Positions 8,939-17,992 are shown, counted from the stretch's first letter. The stretch is DNA of 64,000 bases from VAZQ01 sp963725185 (GCA_963725185.1 CAVRXO010000001.1:124001-188000), one strand, 5' to 3'. Notes: generated by a model not told the origin, from the sequence alone. A program made the numbers and translations.

Positions 8939-11900
8939 ATGACATCTGGCGTTCCGTGGCAAGTCGAGGACATACCCGAGCAGGCGCGCGAGGCCGCGCT
9001 CGAAGCCGCGCGCCGCTCCGGCATGTCGGTCGGCGAGTGGCTCGATTCGGTCATCAGCAACTCCGCGAGGAGCGAAGAGGTCGAGCCGCCGCAGCCGAGC
9101 CACGCCGCCGCCGACAATGACGTCGCCGACATCGACGAACGGACGCCGCCGAGGCGCCACGCCTACGCGGATTACGAGGACCATCACGGCCGCGCCGGGG
9201 CCGAGGATATCGCCGAGGTCAGGGGGCGCCTTGACGAAGTCGGCCGCCAGCTCGATCAGCTTTCGCGCCTGAACTTCAGCCCGGCCTATCCGCGGCCCAA
9301 CCTGCGCGCCGCCGAGCCCGCCCCCGAGCTGGTCGACGTCATTACGCGGCTCGATCGCCGGCTCGATCAATTGATGGCGTCGGGACGCGTCGTCAATGAA
9401 ACCGTTGCGCCAAGCCCCGGCGTCCTCGATCGCGCGCCCGTCGATCTCCGTCGTGATCGGCCCGCACCGGAGCTCACTGCCGATCCGGCGACCCCCCTCG
9501 AGCAGGCCCTGATGGAGATCGCCGAGCGCCAGCGCGCACTCGATGCCGACGGCGGGCCGGCGGCCAATGCTTCGTCGCGTTCCGATGTTCTGCCGCGCGC
9601 GCCGACGCAGGGATTGTCCAGCCTCGAACAGCAGCTGCGCCAAGTCACGACGCGGATCGAGACCCTGCGGCCTTGCGGGGTCAACGAGGCGGTGGAGTCG
9701 CTCCGCGACGACCTCGCCGAAATCGGGCTGATGCTCAAGGAGGCGCTGCCGCGGCAGTCGATCGAGGCACTGGAGGCCGAGGTTCGCCGCCTGTCCGAGC
9801 GACTTCACGACAACCAGCAGTCCGGCGGCACCGATGCCGCCACCGCGAGCGTCGAGCGCGGACTGGCCGAGATTCGCGACGCGTTGCGCGCCCTGACACC
9901 GGCCGAGAACCTCGTCGGCGTCGACGAGACCGTGCGCGACCTGGCGCGGAAAATCGACCTCATCGCCTTCAACTCCCAGGACCCGGCGGCGATGGAGCAT
10001 CTCGAAGGCGCCATCGCGGGGCTGCGCGGCATCGCCGGCCAGGTGGCGTCCGACGGCGCGCTCGCAAAGCTGTCCGAGGAAGTCCGCGGCCTGGCAGTCA
10101 AGGTCGACCAGATCGCGAGCTCCGCCGAGCTGCTTTCGACCCTCGAGCATCGCATCTCGTCCATGGCCGACGTGCTTGAAACCCGTCAACAATCCGGCGC
10201 GGGCGTTGCGGCCGATCTCGACGCGGTCGTCAAGGGGCTGGCCGACCGGCTCGAACGGGTTGGATTCACCCGCTCCGATCAGGCCGCGGTGGGCCAATTG
10301 GAGGACCGGATTACCAATCTGGTCGAGAAGCTCGACACCTCCAATGCTCGCCTCAATCATCTCGAGACGATCGAGAGCGCGCTCTCCGATCTCCTGGTCT
10401 TGCTTGAACGCCAGCCGGATGGCGAACGTGCCGCCGTCGCCCCGTCTCCCGAGGTCACGTCGCTTCGGCAGGACGTGCAGGAGACCCAAAATTCGCTCGA
10501 ATCCGTGCAGGGCGCGCTCGATCACCTGATCGACCGTCTGACCCTGATCGAGAACGACATCCGCGGCGGCGGCCCGGAGCCAGCCGCGCTCCCCGGCCGG
10601 GCCGCGATGGCAACCGCGGCGACTGCCCCGCTGCCACCCGCTTCGGCCCGCCCCGCTCCTTCGCCGGGGCCAACGCGGGCGCCCATGGTGCGCGCGCCGG
10701 CACAGCAGGAGCATCGGCCAATCGATCCGAACCTGCCGCCCGATCACCCGCTCGAGCCGGGCGCTATCAGGGGCGGCGCGGGAAATTCACCGGTGGATCG
10801 CATCGCGGCCTCCGAGGCCGCGCTCGGCCCGGTCAAGCCGCCGGTCGTTCCCGACCCCGGCAACAAGGCGAACTTCATCGCCGCCGCACGCCGGGCCGCG
10901 CAGGCCGCAAACAGCGAGACCGCGGTGCGCTCCGACAAGCCGGCGACGGCGCCCGGTCCTAACAAGGCGACCCAGGGCGTGGCCGTCGGCGGATGGGGCA
11001 ACCGCGTGCGCTCGGTGCTGGTGGCCGTGAGCGTGGTGCTGATCGTGTTGGGCTCGCTTCACCTGGTGGTGAGCCTGCTTGGCTCCGCGGACGAACGGGC
11101 GGACGGATCGCGGCCGCCGGAAAACCAGTCGTCCTCCGCCAAGGGCGTGGAACCGACCACTGCGCCGGAAACCCCGAGGGCCGGCGAGGATCTAACCACG
11201 CCGGGCGCAAAAACGCCGGCGGCGCCGGCAGCGGGCCGGCAATCGATGATGCTCCCCACGGACGGGACGCCTTTTGCTTCGATCCCGGCCGCAGGCTTGC
11301 CGCCTGAGCCGGCGCGGCAGCCGTCGGCGCTCTCGCCCATAACGGGCATCACGGGCATCACGGGGATTACGGCCGACAAGAAGGACGTCACCGGTTCCAT
11401 TGCGCCGGCGGTCACCGGTATGCCGCCGGTCACCGGTATGCCGGCAATAACCGGCATACCGAGCGAAACGGCTACGGCCTCGCTGCCGCATGGGACCAGC
11501 GCGACCGGCGCGGACAAGTTGCCCGCAACGATCGGCGGTCTCTTGCGATCAGCCGCCGCCAAGGGCGATCCCGCCGCCGAATACGAGATCGCCCAGCGCT
11601 TTGCGGAAGGGCGCGGCGTGCCGCAGAATTTAGCCGAGGCCGCGGATTGGTTCGACCTCGCCGCCGCGCAGGGGTCGGTGCCGGCGCAATTCCGGCTCGG
11701 CAGCTTCTATGAGAAGGGCTTCGGGGTGAAGAAAGACCTCGAAGCCGCCCGGCGCCTCTATTCGGCCGCGGCCGAAGCCGGCAATGCCAAGGCCATGCAC
11801 AATCTCGCCGTGCTCTATGCCGAGGGCATCGACGGCAAGCCCGATTACCTGAACGCCGCCAAATGGTTCCGCAAGGCGGCCGATTACGGCCTCAGCGACA

Positions 11901-12232
11901 GCCAATACAATCTCGGCATTCTGTACGGACGCGGCATCGGCATGGAGCCGAACCTGCCCGAGGCCTACAAATGGTTCACGCTGGCGGCCCGCGATGGCGA
12001 CAAGGAATCGGCCGCCAAGCGTGACGAGGTCGGCGCCCGCCTGGACGCGCAATCGCTGGCGGCGGCAAAGCAGGCGGTTCAGGCCTGGACCGCCATTGAG
12101 CAGCCCCAGGCTGCCATCCAACCGCCGGTCCCCCTCGGCGGCTGGGACAATGCGGCCGCGCCGCCCCCAAGCAATCCGAAGCCGCGCAACTCCGCACCCA
12201 AGCCCGACCGCTCGGCCGCCGCCGCGCGCTGA
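8939..12232 (+). CDS. PodJ-like polar localisation protein: coiled coil, one TM segment, Sel1 repeats
   Basis: About 1097 residues in the order of Caulobacter PodJ-like proteins. A cytoplasmic N-terminus (VEDIPEQAREAALEAARRSGMSVGEWLDSVI) is followed by long heptad-rich coiled coil to about residue 540, then a Pro/Ala-rich linker. One membrane segment (VRSVLVAVSVVLIVLGSLHL, near residue 695) leads to a low-complexity ITG/VTG repeat region (residues 800-840). The C-terminus has four Sel1-type TPR repeats (AAEYEIAQRFAEGRGV, AQFRLGSFYEKGFGV, AMHNLAVLYAEG, SQYNLGILYGRGIG). Such proteins organise cell poles and recruit division or adhesion factors, with the Sel1 part periplasmic. A GTG at 8927 is an alternative start. 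No typical peptidoglycan-binding domain is seen at the end. Confidence 0.85.
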   Translation: MTSGVPWQVEDIPEQAREAALEAARRSGMSVGEWLDSVISNSARSEEVEPPQPSHAAADNDVADIDERTPPRRHAYADYEDHHGRAGAEDIAEVRGRLDEVGRQLDQLSRLNFSPAYPRPNLRAAEPAPELVDVITRLDRRLDQLMASGRVVNETVAPSPGVLDRAPVDLRRDRPAPELTADPATPLEQALMEIAERQRALDADGGPAANASSRSDVLPRAPTQGLSSLEQQLRQVTTRIETLRPCGVNEAVESLRDDLAEIGLMLKEALPRQSIEALEAEVRRLSERLHDNQQSGGTDAATASVERGLAEIRDALRALTPAENLVGVDETVRDLARKIDLIAFNSQDPAAMEHLEGAIAGLRGIAGQVASDGALAKLSEEVRGLAVKVDQIASSAELLSTLEHRISSMADVLETRQQSGAGVAADLDAVVKGLADRLERVGFTRSDQAAVGQLEDRITNLVEKLDTSNARLNHLETIESALSDLLVLLERQPDGERAAVAPSPEVTSLRQDVQETQNSLESVQGALDHLIDRLTLIENDIRGGGPEPAALPGRAAMATAATAPLPPASARPAPSPGPTRAPMVRAPAQQEHRPIDPNLPPDHPLEPGAIRGGAGNSPVDRIAASEAALGPVKPPVVPDPGNKANFIAAARRAAQAANSETAVRSDKPATAPGPNKATQGVAVGGWGNRVRSVLVAVSVVLIVLGSLHLVVSLLGSADERADGSRPPENQSSSAKGVEPTTAPETPRAGEDLTTPGAKTPAAPAAGRQSMMLPTDGTPFASIPAAGLPPEPARQPSALSPITGITGITGITADKKDVTGSIAPAVTGMPPVTGMPAITGIPSETATASLPHGTSATGADKLPATIGGLLRSAAAKGDPAAEYEIAQRFAEGRGVPQNLAEAADWFDLAAAQGSVPAQFRLGSFYEKGFGVKKDLEAARRLYSAAAEAGNAKAMHNLAVLYAEGIDGKPDYLNAAKWFRKAADYGLSDSQYNLGILYGRGIGMEPNLPEAYKWFTLAARDGDKESAAKRDEVGARLDAQSLAAAKQAVQAWTAIEQPQAAIQPPVPLGGWDNAAAPPPSNPKPRNSAPKPDRSAAAAR
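11337..11460 (+). repeat. in-frame ITG/VTGMP tandem microrepeats inside the PodJ-like gene
   Basis: Two short arrays lie close together. The first is three to four 9-base units of the form ATCACGGGC (Ile-Thr-Gly). The second has units of about 15 bases reading CCGGTCACCGGTATGCCG (Val/Ile-Thr-Gly-Met/Ile-Pro). The frame is kept throughout, so copy number can vary without breaking the gene. They sit in the periplasmic linker between the membrane segment and the Sel1 domain. Confidence 0.75.
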
Positions 12233-12273
12233 GGACACTTAAGCTTCGTGCGCCTTCGCCGGCGGCCGTTCTG

Positions 12274-12313
12274 GCCGGGAACCGGTTTCCCCTTTTTCTA
12301 AAAATGCTTTATC
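12274..12313. repeat. degenerate AACCGGTTTCC intergenic repeat, second copy
   Basis: GGGAACCGGTTTCCCC followed by AAAATGCTTT resembles the element at 4829-4895. It fills part of the gap between the PodJ-like gene and the TauE gene. Confidence 0.35.
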
Positions 12314-12393
12314 GCTGAAAACCCAGGTGCTGGGCCGCATCCTCCGACCCGCTTCGATCGTTCCTGGATCGCTCGAACCGACGGACAATTCCG

Positions 12394-13317
12394 GTGCAGA
12401 TCTATCTTCCGATCGCCGACCTGCCGGTGAACGTCTTTCTCATTCTGGGAATGGGGCTTGCGGTGGGCTTCATCTCCGGCATGTTCGGCATCGGTGGCGG
12501 ATTTCTGATGACGCCGCTGCTGATCTTCCTCGGCGTATCGCCGGCGGTGGCGGTGGCGACGGTCACCAGCCACATCGCCGCATCGTCATGCTCGGGGGCG
12601 ATCAGCTATTGGCGGCGGCGGACGATCGACGTGCCGCTCGCCGGCTTGCTGCTCGCCGGCGGCTTTGCCGGCACCGCCTCCGGCGTGTGGCTGTTCACGA
12701 TGCTGCGCTCGATCGGCCAGCTCGACATCACGATCGGCCTCTCCTACGTGTTGCTGCTCGGCGTCGTCGGCGGCCTGATGGTGATCGAAAGCTTGCGCGC
12801 GATCATGCGCGCGCGACAGGGCAAGCCGATCGAATTGCGCCGGCCGGGCAGCCATACCTGGATCCATGGGCTGCCGTTCAAGCTGCGCTTCAAGCGCTCG
12901 CGCATCTATGTCTCCGCCGTCCCGGTCCTGGGAATCGGATATATCATCGGCTTTGTCGGCGCCGTGATGGGCATCGGCGGCGGCTTCTTGCTGGTGCCGA
13001 TGCTGATCTACATTCTGCGCGTGCCGACCGTGACCGTCATCGGAACCTCGATGGTGCTCACCATGGTGACCATGGCGTCCGCGACCGTCCTGCATGCGGC
13101 GACCAATCACCTGGTCGACGCGGTGCTGGCGCTGCTGCTGATGGTCGGGGGCGTCATCGGCGCCCAGTTCGGAGCACGGGCCGGGCACCGGATCAGCGGC
13201 GAGCGGCTGCGGCTCCTGCTCGGTCTCCTGGTCCTGGCGGTCGGAATCCGGTTCGGCCTCGATCTCACGCTGCCGCCGGAGAACTTGTTCTCGCTGCGGC
13301 CGCTGGAGGGCGGCTGA
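12394..13317 (+). CDS. TauE/SafE-family sulfite or anion exporter
   Basis: A 307-residue inner-membrane protein with about eight hydrophobic segments arranged as an internal duplication. The paired family motifs are FISGMFGIGGGFLMTPLLIF (near residue 25) and VGAVMGIGGGFLLVPMLIYI (near residue 192). TauE/SafE proteins export sulfite, sulfoacetate and related organic sulfur anions. The start is a GTG at 12394 with a weak ribosome site. Its TGA overlaps the ATG of the TIGR02186 gene (TGATGA). This gene pair recurs in rhizobial genomes, which suggests joint action at the membrane. Substrate is inferred only at family level. Confidence 0.87.
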   Translation: MQIYLPIADLPVNVFLILGMGLAVGFISGMFGIGGGFLMTPLLIFLGVSPAVAVATVTSHIAASSCSGAISYWRRRTIDVPLAGLLLAGGFAGTASGVWLFTMLRSIGQLDITIGLSYVLLLGVVGGLMVIESLRAIMRARQGKPIELRRPGSHTWIHGLPFKLRFKRSRIYVSAVPVLGIGYIIGFVGAVMGIGGGFLLVPMLIYILRVPTVTVIGTSMVLTMVTMASATVLHAATNHLVDAVLALLLMVGGVIGAQFGARAGHRISGERLRLLLGLLVLAVGIRFGLDLTLPPENLFSLRPLEGG

Positions 13318-14103
13318 TGATCCGGCCGGCGCTGCTGATCCTGCTCGCCGCAACCGTCTCGATCGCGGCGGCCGCGCGCCCGGCCGCGGCCGAGCAGCTG
13401 GTCACGTCGCTGTCCGAGCACCGCGTGATGGTGACATCGAGCTTCAACGGCAGCGAGGTGGTGCTGTTCGGCGGCATCGAGCGCGATACCGGCAGCTTGC
13501 CGCTGCACGGCAATTATGACGTCGCCATCACCGTCGTCGGGCCGCGCCAGAGCATCGTCACCTTTCGCAAGAAGCGGATGCTGGGCATCTGGGTCAACTA
13601 TGAGTTCGCGGGTGTTCGATAACGCGCCTTCCTACCTCGCGGTGCTCACCAACCGGCCGCTCGAAGCGATCGCCAGCACCGGCACGCTGCGCCGCCTGCA
13701 GCTCGGCCTCGACAATTTCGCGTTGCCGCAGCGCATCGACTCCGCCTCCGCCGATGACATCGGCAACGAGACCTTTCGCAAGGCGCTTCTGCAGCTCAAG
13801 GATGAGCACGGTCTCTATCGCCAGGAATCGAATGGTGTCACCTTTCTGACCCCCGCCTTGTTCCAAGCCTCGATCGCTCTGCCGGCCGAGGTGCCGACCG
13901 GAACCTATGAGGTCGAGGTGACGTTGTTCGCGGACGGCATGATGCTGGCGCGCACGCCCTCGGCGCTCGAGATCTACAAGTCCGGCTTCGAGCAGTTCGT
14001 GTCATCGAGCGCGCAGACCCACGGCGTGCTGTACGGCCTCGCCGCCTCCATGATGGCGATCCTAACCGGCTGGTTCGCCTCGGTGGTGTTCCGCCGCGAT
14101 TGA
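13317..14103 (+). CDS. TIGR02186-family membrane-anchored protein, frameshifted
   Basis: A signal peptide (LLILLAATVSIAAAARPAAA) leads to an extracytoplasmic domain with the family phrases SEHRVMVTSSFNGSEVVLFG and YDVAITVVGPRQ. Reading stops at 13622, but the other frame continues in register with VFDNAPSYLAVLTNRPLEAI and a C-terminal membrane helix (YGLAASMMAILTGWFASVVF). Removing one T at about 13613 (GAGTTCG to GAGTCG) restores one protein of about 261 residues, the family's usual size. This is either an assembly error or a very recent mutation. The start overlaps the TauE stop, so the two are probably co-translated. Function is unknown apart from this linkage. Confidence 0.8.
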
Positions 14104-14160
14104 CCGGCGCCCGCGCGCAGTACCCAGCGGCGCGACGATCTGGCGCCTATAGTATGCTCC

Positions 14161-14322
14161 TCCCAACGCCTGCAGAAACGCATTGTTGAGAAAGTGGAAT
14201 TCTATTCCCTGCAAACCGACCCGCTCAACTTCGCCGAACCGCTCTCTGGCTCGAACGAGTATCGCTTCCGCATCGGAGACTACCGCGTGATTTTCGAAGT
14301 GATCCACGACACCCCGAGGTAA
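14161..14322 (+). pseudogene. RelE/ParE-type toxin remnant
   Basis: About 53 codons in frame, ending TAA, encode a RelE/ParE-like C-terminal core: IVEKVEFYSLQTDPLNFAEP followed by LSGSNEYRFRIGDYRVIFEV. The DPL..A.PL..S..YR.RIGDYRVIF pattern is characteristic of ParE-like mRNA-interferase/gyrase toxins. No start codon, N-terminus or antitoxin is present, so it cannot work as a toxin-antitoxin module. It marks the left edge of the decayed patch. Confidence 0.75.
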
Positions 14323-14366
14323 CTGGCATCACGCGTCGGGACGAAGCATACAGATAAAGCGCATAG

Positions 14367-14470
14367 GGCGTCCGCCTCCGGCGCCGTGCTGTCGTAAACG
14401 GAGACGCTGCGCTTTCTCCGCCATCAGGCTTCCATCCCTGACGCACACGCTTTTACGCATCAAAGACGGA
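14367..14470. repeat. dispersed repeat, copy 1 (full-length)
   Basis: This copy has both halves of a repeat: the left half GGCGTCCGCCTCCGGCGCC and the right half CTTTCTCCGCCAT through CATCAAAGACGGA. Copies 2 (17176-17253, left half and middle) and 3 (17921-17981, right half) are in the same orientation. All three flank orphan genes in the 14-18 kb patch. Confidence 0.75.
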
Positions 14471-14794
14471 GGCACTGTCCCATCCGATACCAACCTCGTT
14501 GGCGCTGACTCATCGGCCTCGTGGCACCCCGCAACTCGCATCACCTTGATATAACTAACGTTCTAATTGACGAATGCCGGCAAGCCATGACGCGATGAGT
14601 CAGGCTTTGTGCATTCTGGTATAAGCTTTTCGTTTCCTGCCGTTTGCCCGTTTCGAAGCGACGGAAATTGGAGTAACTTCCAAGGTGGGCGACAAGAATT
14701 CGACACATCCCTAGATTTGTGGGCGGTATCTTTTCAGCCGTCGCATAAATGCGAATTTTGGACTCGTCCGCTACGTCAACCTCAGGAGGGTACA
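14471..14794. other. intergenic stretch, no gene recognised
   Basis: About 320 bases, visibly lower in GC than the flanks. It holds no recognisable gene or RNA. It presumably carries the promoter of the small ORF that follows, whose ribosome site is strong. Confidence 0.5.
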
Positions 14795-14908
14795 ATGGCC
14801 GACGACGAACTAAGTACACCACCACCAGGATCAGACTCGACACCACCTGACCAACCAGCTGCGCCCGCACACCCGGCGTTGCCTGGCGGCGCGAAAGGCC
14901 GGCGGTAA
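14795..14908 (+). CDS. 37-residue proline-rich peptide, unknown
   Basis: A short ORF, MADDELSTPPPGSD... ending GGAKGRR. It is preceded by a very strong ribosome-binding site (CAGGAGGG, 6 bases before the ATG), which is the main reason to call it. It is acidic at the N-terminus, Pro/Ala-rich in the middle and basic at the end, with no signal peptide or membrane segment. An in-frame extension to an ATG at 14609 has no ribosome site and looks like non-coding sequence. Nothing similar is recognised. It lies between the ParE remnant and the IS256 element. Confidence 0.4.
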   Translation: MADDELSTPPPGSDSTPPDQPAAPAHPALPGGAKGRR

Positions 14909-15014
14909 ACGGCTGAGATCATAGTCTTGCCTGGAACGATGAGCATGTAAGAATGCGAATCGTAGCCTTTTTGCGAGCGGCTCGTAGGTGTGGGCGAGCG
15001 TCGTCGGGGTAACG

Positions 15015-16208
15015 TCAATTGTTCTGTGTCAGCAGGAAGGGGGTGCTGACGCCCTGTGACTTGTTTTCGTGGGTGAAGACGGCGAACAGAATGCGGTCCA
15101 TGGATGTCCTGTCCTGGAAGGTTCCCATGGGCCTGGTCCTTCGCCGGACCTCGCGGAATCGTCGTTCGATTGCATTTGTGGTTCGGACTTTGCGGCGCTG
15201 GTCCTCCGATTTGTAGCGAAAGCAGGTCAGCAACTCATCGAGGTCGTTGCGCAGACAGGCGACGGCTGCCGGATATTTATCGGCGAAGCGGTTGGCGAGC
15301 TTGCGTGCGGCGGCGCGTGCCGCCGGGGCATTGGCGGCATTCATGATCTTGTGGAGGGCCCGCTTGACCTTCGGCTGATCGGCTTTGCGGACCTTGTCGA
15401 GGACATTCCTGATCTTGTGCGCCCAGCAGCGCTGCACCGGGATGCCGTGGAAGGCGCTTGGCAAGGCAGCGAGCAGACCGGCCCCACCATCGACGCAAAT
15501 CATGTCCAGCCCCTCGCCGGTGAGCCCACGGCGATAGAGATCGGTCAGGAACTTCTCCCATTCGGCGGCGCTTTCGCTCGTCGCCAAGCGGAAGTCGATG
15601 ACCTCCTTCTTGCCATCGCGGCGGAGCCCCAAAGCCACGAGAACCGGCCTACGCAGGGCGCCGGCGCCGGTCTTGCGCGAGAGCACGACACCATCGAGCA
15701 TCAGCGCTTGATAGCGGTTCTGAAGCGGCCGGCGATGGAAGGCGGCCACCGCCGCATCGAGCGTCTTAGCAACCTGGCTCACCGTGTTGGGGCTCACCTT
15801 GCGCCCCAGCAACGCCAGCAACGTTTCCCCAACCTTGCGGGTCGACAGGCCAAGCACGAAGCCGGCAAGGATCACCCGGTCAATCTCCCGTGTGCGCCGC
15901 GCATAGGCGCGCACGACCTCGACCGGGCTATAGCGGCGGGTCCGCGGAACGCTGAGCTCGATATCCCCAAGCTCGGTCAGAAGATGCCGCCGATAGTAGC
16001 CATTGCGACGATCGGCAGCCTCATCGGCCTGCAGCTGCTCAAGGTGGCGGTCCACCGCCGCAGCCATTTGATCTTCGATGATCTCCGCCAGGGCTTGCCG
16101 GCCGAGCGGGCGGTAGCCCTCGCCCCACTCCAAGCCATCGCCCTGCATCGCCTTCACGACCTCAAAAGCCATCGGTAGACTCGTAATCGTCGCAGTTCGC
16201 TGTGACAT
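15015..16208 (-). CDS. IS256-family transposase (DDE)
   Basis: A 397-residue mutator-type transposase. The catalytic triad fits D172 (ALMLDGVV), D240 (ICVDGGAGL) and E348 (TTNAIERRFREVRRR), in the typical spacing and with the conserved C/W..K (RCWAHKIRNVL) before the Glu. The ATG at 16208 has an upstream GGAG. The frame is intact, so the copy may still be active. The stop codon TGA lies at 15015-15017, which falls in the presumed target-site sequence just outside the element, so the last residues (TQNN) are encoded by the terminal inverted repeat itself. Confidence 0.95.
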   Translation of the reverse strand: MSQRTATITSLPMAFEVVKAMQGDGLEWGEGYRPLGRQALAEIIEDQMAAAVDRHLEQLQADEAADRRNGYYRRHLLTELGDIELSVPRTRRYSPVEVVRAYARRTREIDRVILAGFVLGLSTRKVGETLLALLGRKVSPNTVSQVAKTLDAAVAAFHRRPLQNRYQALMLDGVVLSRKTGAGALRRPVLVALGLRRDGKKEVIDFRLATSESAAEWEKFLTDLYRRGLTGEGLDMICVDGGAGLLAALPSAFHGIPVQRCWAHKIRNVLDKVRKADQPKVKRALHKIMNAANAPAARAAARKLANRFADKYPAAVACLRNDLDELLTCFRYKSEDQRRKVRTTNAIERRFREVRRRTRPMGTFQDRTSMDRILFAVFTHENKSQGVSTPFLLTQNN

Positions 16209-16278
16209 GGGGGGTGCTCCGTTGTGTGCTTGGCAGCCACAGTGGGAGTACCCCCTTCCTCGCCTGACACAGAATCCC
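15018..16278. mobile_element. IS256-family insertion sequence, complete
   Basis: About 1.26 kb with one transposase. The ends form imperfect inverted repeats: the left end has TTCTGTGTCAGCAGGAAGGG (from 15022), and the complement of the right end reads TTCTGTGTCAGGCGAGGAAG. Flanking octamers TAACGTCA (15010-15017) and TTACGTCA (16279-16286) differ by one base and may be the target duplication, since IS256 elements make 8-9 bp duplications. Exact boundaries are uncertain by a few bases. Confidence 0.85.
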
Positions 16279-16412
16279 TTACGTCACCCGTCGTCGGTGG
16301 CGTCTTGACGTTGAGCATAGAAGTGAACACACTCTGTGTTCGAAAATTCAGCGAGCTGCGGAACGCAGGCTAAAGACGCTAAGAGTGGCGGCAATTCTTG
16401 CGGGGATTTCCG

Positions 16413-16925
16413 ATGAAACCTGTTGCTCTGGCGACTTGCTTGTATCTTCTTGTGTCGGCGCCGCCCGCGTTAGGTGACGACGGAATGCATTTTGATTTTA
16501 ACTGGCAGGTCCGAATAGGTTGCGACGGACCTACGGTTTCTTTTCCGATCCGCAATTGGCCTGCACAGGTGAATGGAAAGGCGTCACTTCTGGCTAATCG
16601 GTCGACGTCAATGGAATTGTCCATGTCGGGGTTAGGTATCCCAACCGGCCTATTGCGTTGGAATGGTCGGCTCGGTGGACGGCCAACAACGACGGCTGGC
16701 GGAACTGCGGAACTCCGCGTCGCAGGACCACACAGCCTGCGCGCCATATGGCGTCAACCCCACAACGATATCGTTATGGATCTGATGGCCGATCAGCAGT
16801 CATGCAGGGTGTCGGTGGACGTGAAGCTGCACCCCGGACAAACGGTCTACACCCTCTACAACGGGCGCAACTTCGAAAACTGCCCCGAAATTCGTATCGT
16901 ACAGGCGACTTGCAAAGCCTATTAG
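16413..16925 (+). CDS. secreted protein of unknown function
   Basis: About 170 residues with a clear signal peptide (MKPVALATCLYLLVSAPPALG, cleavage near residue 21). The mature part is predominantly beta-like, with four cysteines (VRIGCDGP, QQSCRVSV, NCPEIRI, QATCKAY) that could form two disulfides. No domain is recognised. The ATG at 16413 is chosen because it puts the signal peptide at the N-terminus; an upstream in-frame ATG at 16398 would add five residues. GC is lower than the rest of the window, consistent with acquired DNA beside the IS. Confidence 0.6.
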   Translation: MKPVALATCLYLLVSAPPALGDDGMHFDFNWQVRIGCDGPTVSFPIRNWPAQVNGKASLLANRSTSMELSMSGLGIPTGLLRWNGRLGGRPTTTAGGTAELRVAGPHSLRAIWRQPHNDIVMDLMADQQSCRVSVDVKLHPGQTVYTLYNGRNFENCPEIRIVQATCKAY

Positions 16926-17300
16926 GGGGCTGCGCGAACCTATGAGGGCGGGGCCCCTCCATCGGGTCATATCTCGTAGACCTCCACGATGTCCGAGATG
17001 GGTCATTGGCGTCGATATTGCCATGTCCGCGCTGTCGTCCGCTATCCCCAACACCGGACATCGGTATCCCGGGCCGGCATCCGGAGATTAGCCTCGTGGA
17101 CTGACCCGACTGTCCCCGACCCGCGACTGTCCCTAAACGGGCTCAAAATGGGACAGAGTGAATTCACTGAAGACAGGCGTCCGCCTCCGGCGCCGGGCTG
17201 TCGTGAACGAAGACGCTGTGCTTTCTCCGCCATCCGGCTTCCATCCCTGACGCGGTAACCGTATGCTCGGCGCAGTCCCATCGTCTGAAGGGAGACAACA
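16926..17300. other. intergenic stretch with repeat copy 2
   Basis: No gene is recognised. It contains dispersed repeat copy 2 (17176-17253) and a GAAGGGAGACAAC ribosome site for the next gene near its right end. The first 250 bases carry no structure that could be assigned. Confidence 0.5.
17176..17253. repeat. dispersed repeat, copy 2
   Basis: Matches copy 1 over the left half and middle with a few substitutions (GGCGTCCGCCTCCGGCGCC through CATCCCTGACGC), then diverges. Same orientation as copies 1 and 3. Confidence 0.75.
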
Positions 17301-17909
17301 ATGAAGTGGGGAGAAATTCAAAACCTGCTGAGCATGCTTATTGGACTCAATATTGCCTATTACTCATTCAAGGAAATTAGGGCACCGGAGGTCACTCGAT
17401 TTCAACAAAACGTTGAACATCTGAGCCGCGACATCAAAAACGCGTTGGCGGACATTCGAGCAATCGACGAGTTTTCTCTCGCGTCCAGCGACCTGACCAG
17501 CCTGCCGTATAGCAGCGATTTGACCAACAAGCTGCTCGACCTCACGATCAAGATGCTCGACGTTCAACCCTATCAAGTACTGAGTGTGCGCGCGCAAGTT
17601 TTGGAAATAAACCTCGGTCGCGCCGCGATGATCGCGGGGGTGATTGGGCTTGGGCTTCTTATAGCCTCAACTGCCAACTACGGTCACGGCGTATCTGCAT
17701 CGTTCGTGTATTTCATTACGGCGCTCGGGTTAGCACCCGTTGGCGGATTGATTGTCATCAACTATGCCGCGCTGGCAAAAGTCAGCGGCCTGAGGTTAAA
17801 ATATTGGAATATCTTCAAAGAGTATGTGGATATCGTCGAGGACATTCCCCAAGAGCTTGTAGCGCGCGCAAGAGTAGGCATGAAGAGACCATCGCCACCG
17901 AGCGCATAA
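17301..17909 (+). CDS. small integral membrane protein of unknown function
   Basis: 202 residues with a good ribosome site (GAAGGGAG). A short hydrophobic N-terminus (LLSMLIGLNIAYYSF) is followed by a helical, charged segment to about residue 100. Two strong membrane helices come next (AAMIAGVIGLGLLIAS and SASFVYFITALGLAPVGGLIV), then a cytoplasmic tail. No family is recognised. GC is well below its neighbours and codon use is less biased, so it may have arrived by transfer. It is flanked by copies 2 and 3 of the dispersed repeat, as if carried or mobilised between them. Confidence 0.55.
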   Translation: MKWGEIQNLLSMLIGLNIAYYSFKEIRAPEVTRFQQNVEHLSRDIKNALADIRAIDEFSLASSDLTSLPYSSDLTNKLLDLTIKMLDVQPYQVLSVRAQVLEINLGRAAMIAGVIGLGLLIASTANYGHGVSASFVYFITALGLAPVGGLIVINYAALAKVSGLRLKYWNIFKEYVDIVEDIPQELVARARVGMKRPSPPSA

Positions 17910-17920
17910 CTTTCATTTTG

Positions 17921-17981
17921 ACGCTGCGCTTTCTCCGCCATCCGGCTCCCATCCTTGACGCACATACACATCAAAGACGGA
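17921..17981. repeat. dispersed repeat, copy 3 (right half)
   Basis: ACGCTGCGCTTTCTCCGCCA through CATCAAAGACGGAGACG matches the right half of copy 1. It starts 11 bases after the membrane-protein stop codon and runs directly into the transporter-receptor remnant. Confidence 0.7.
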
Positions 17982-17992
17982 GACGCTATCCC

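Noticed and set aside
11337..11460. The ITG/VTGMP repeats as a CRISPR-like array
   Set aside because: The units are 9-15 bases, contiguous and in frame inside a coding region, with no spacers and no cas genes nearby.
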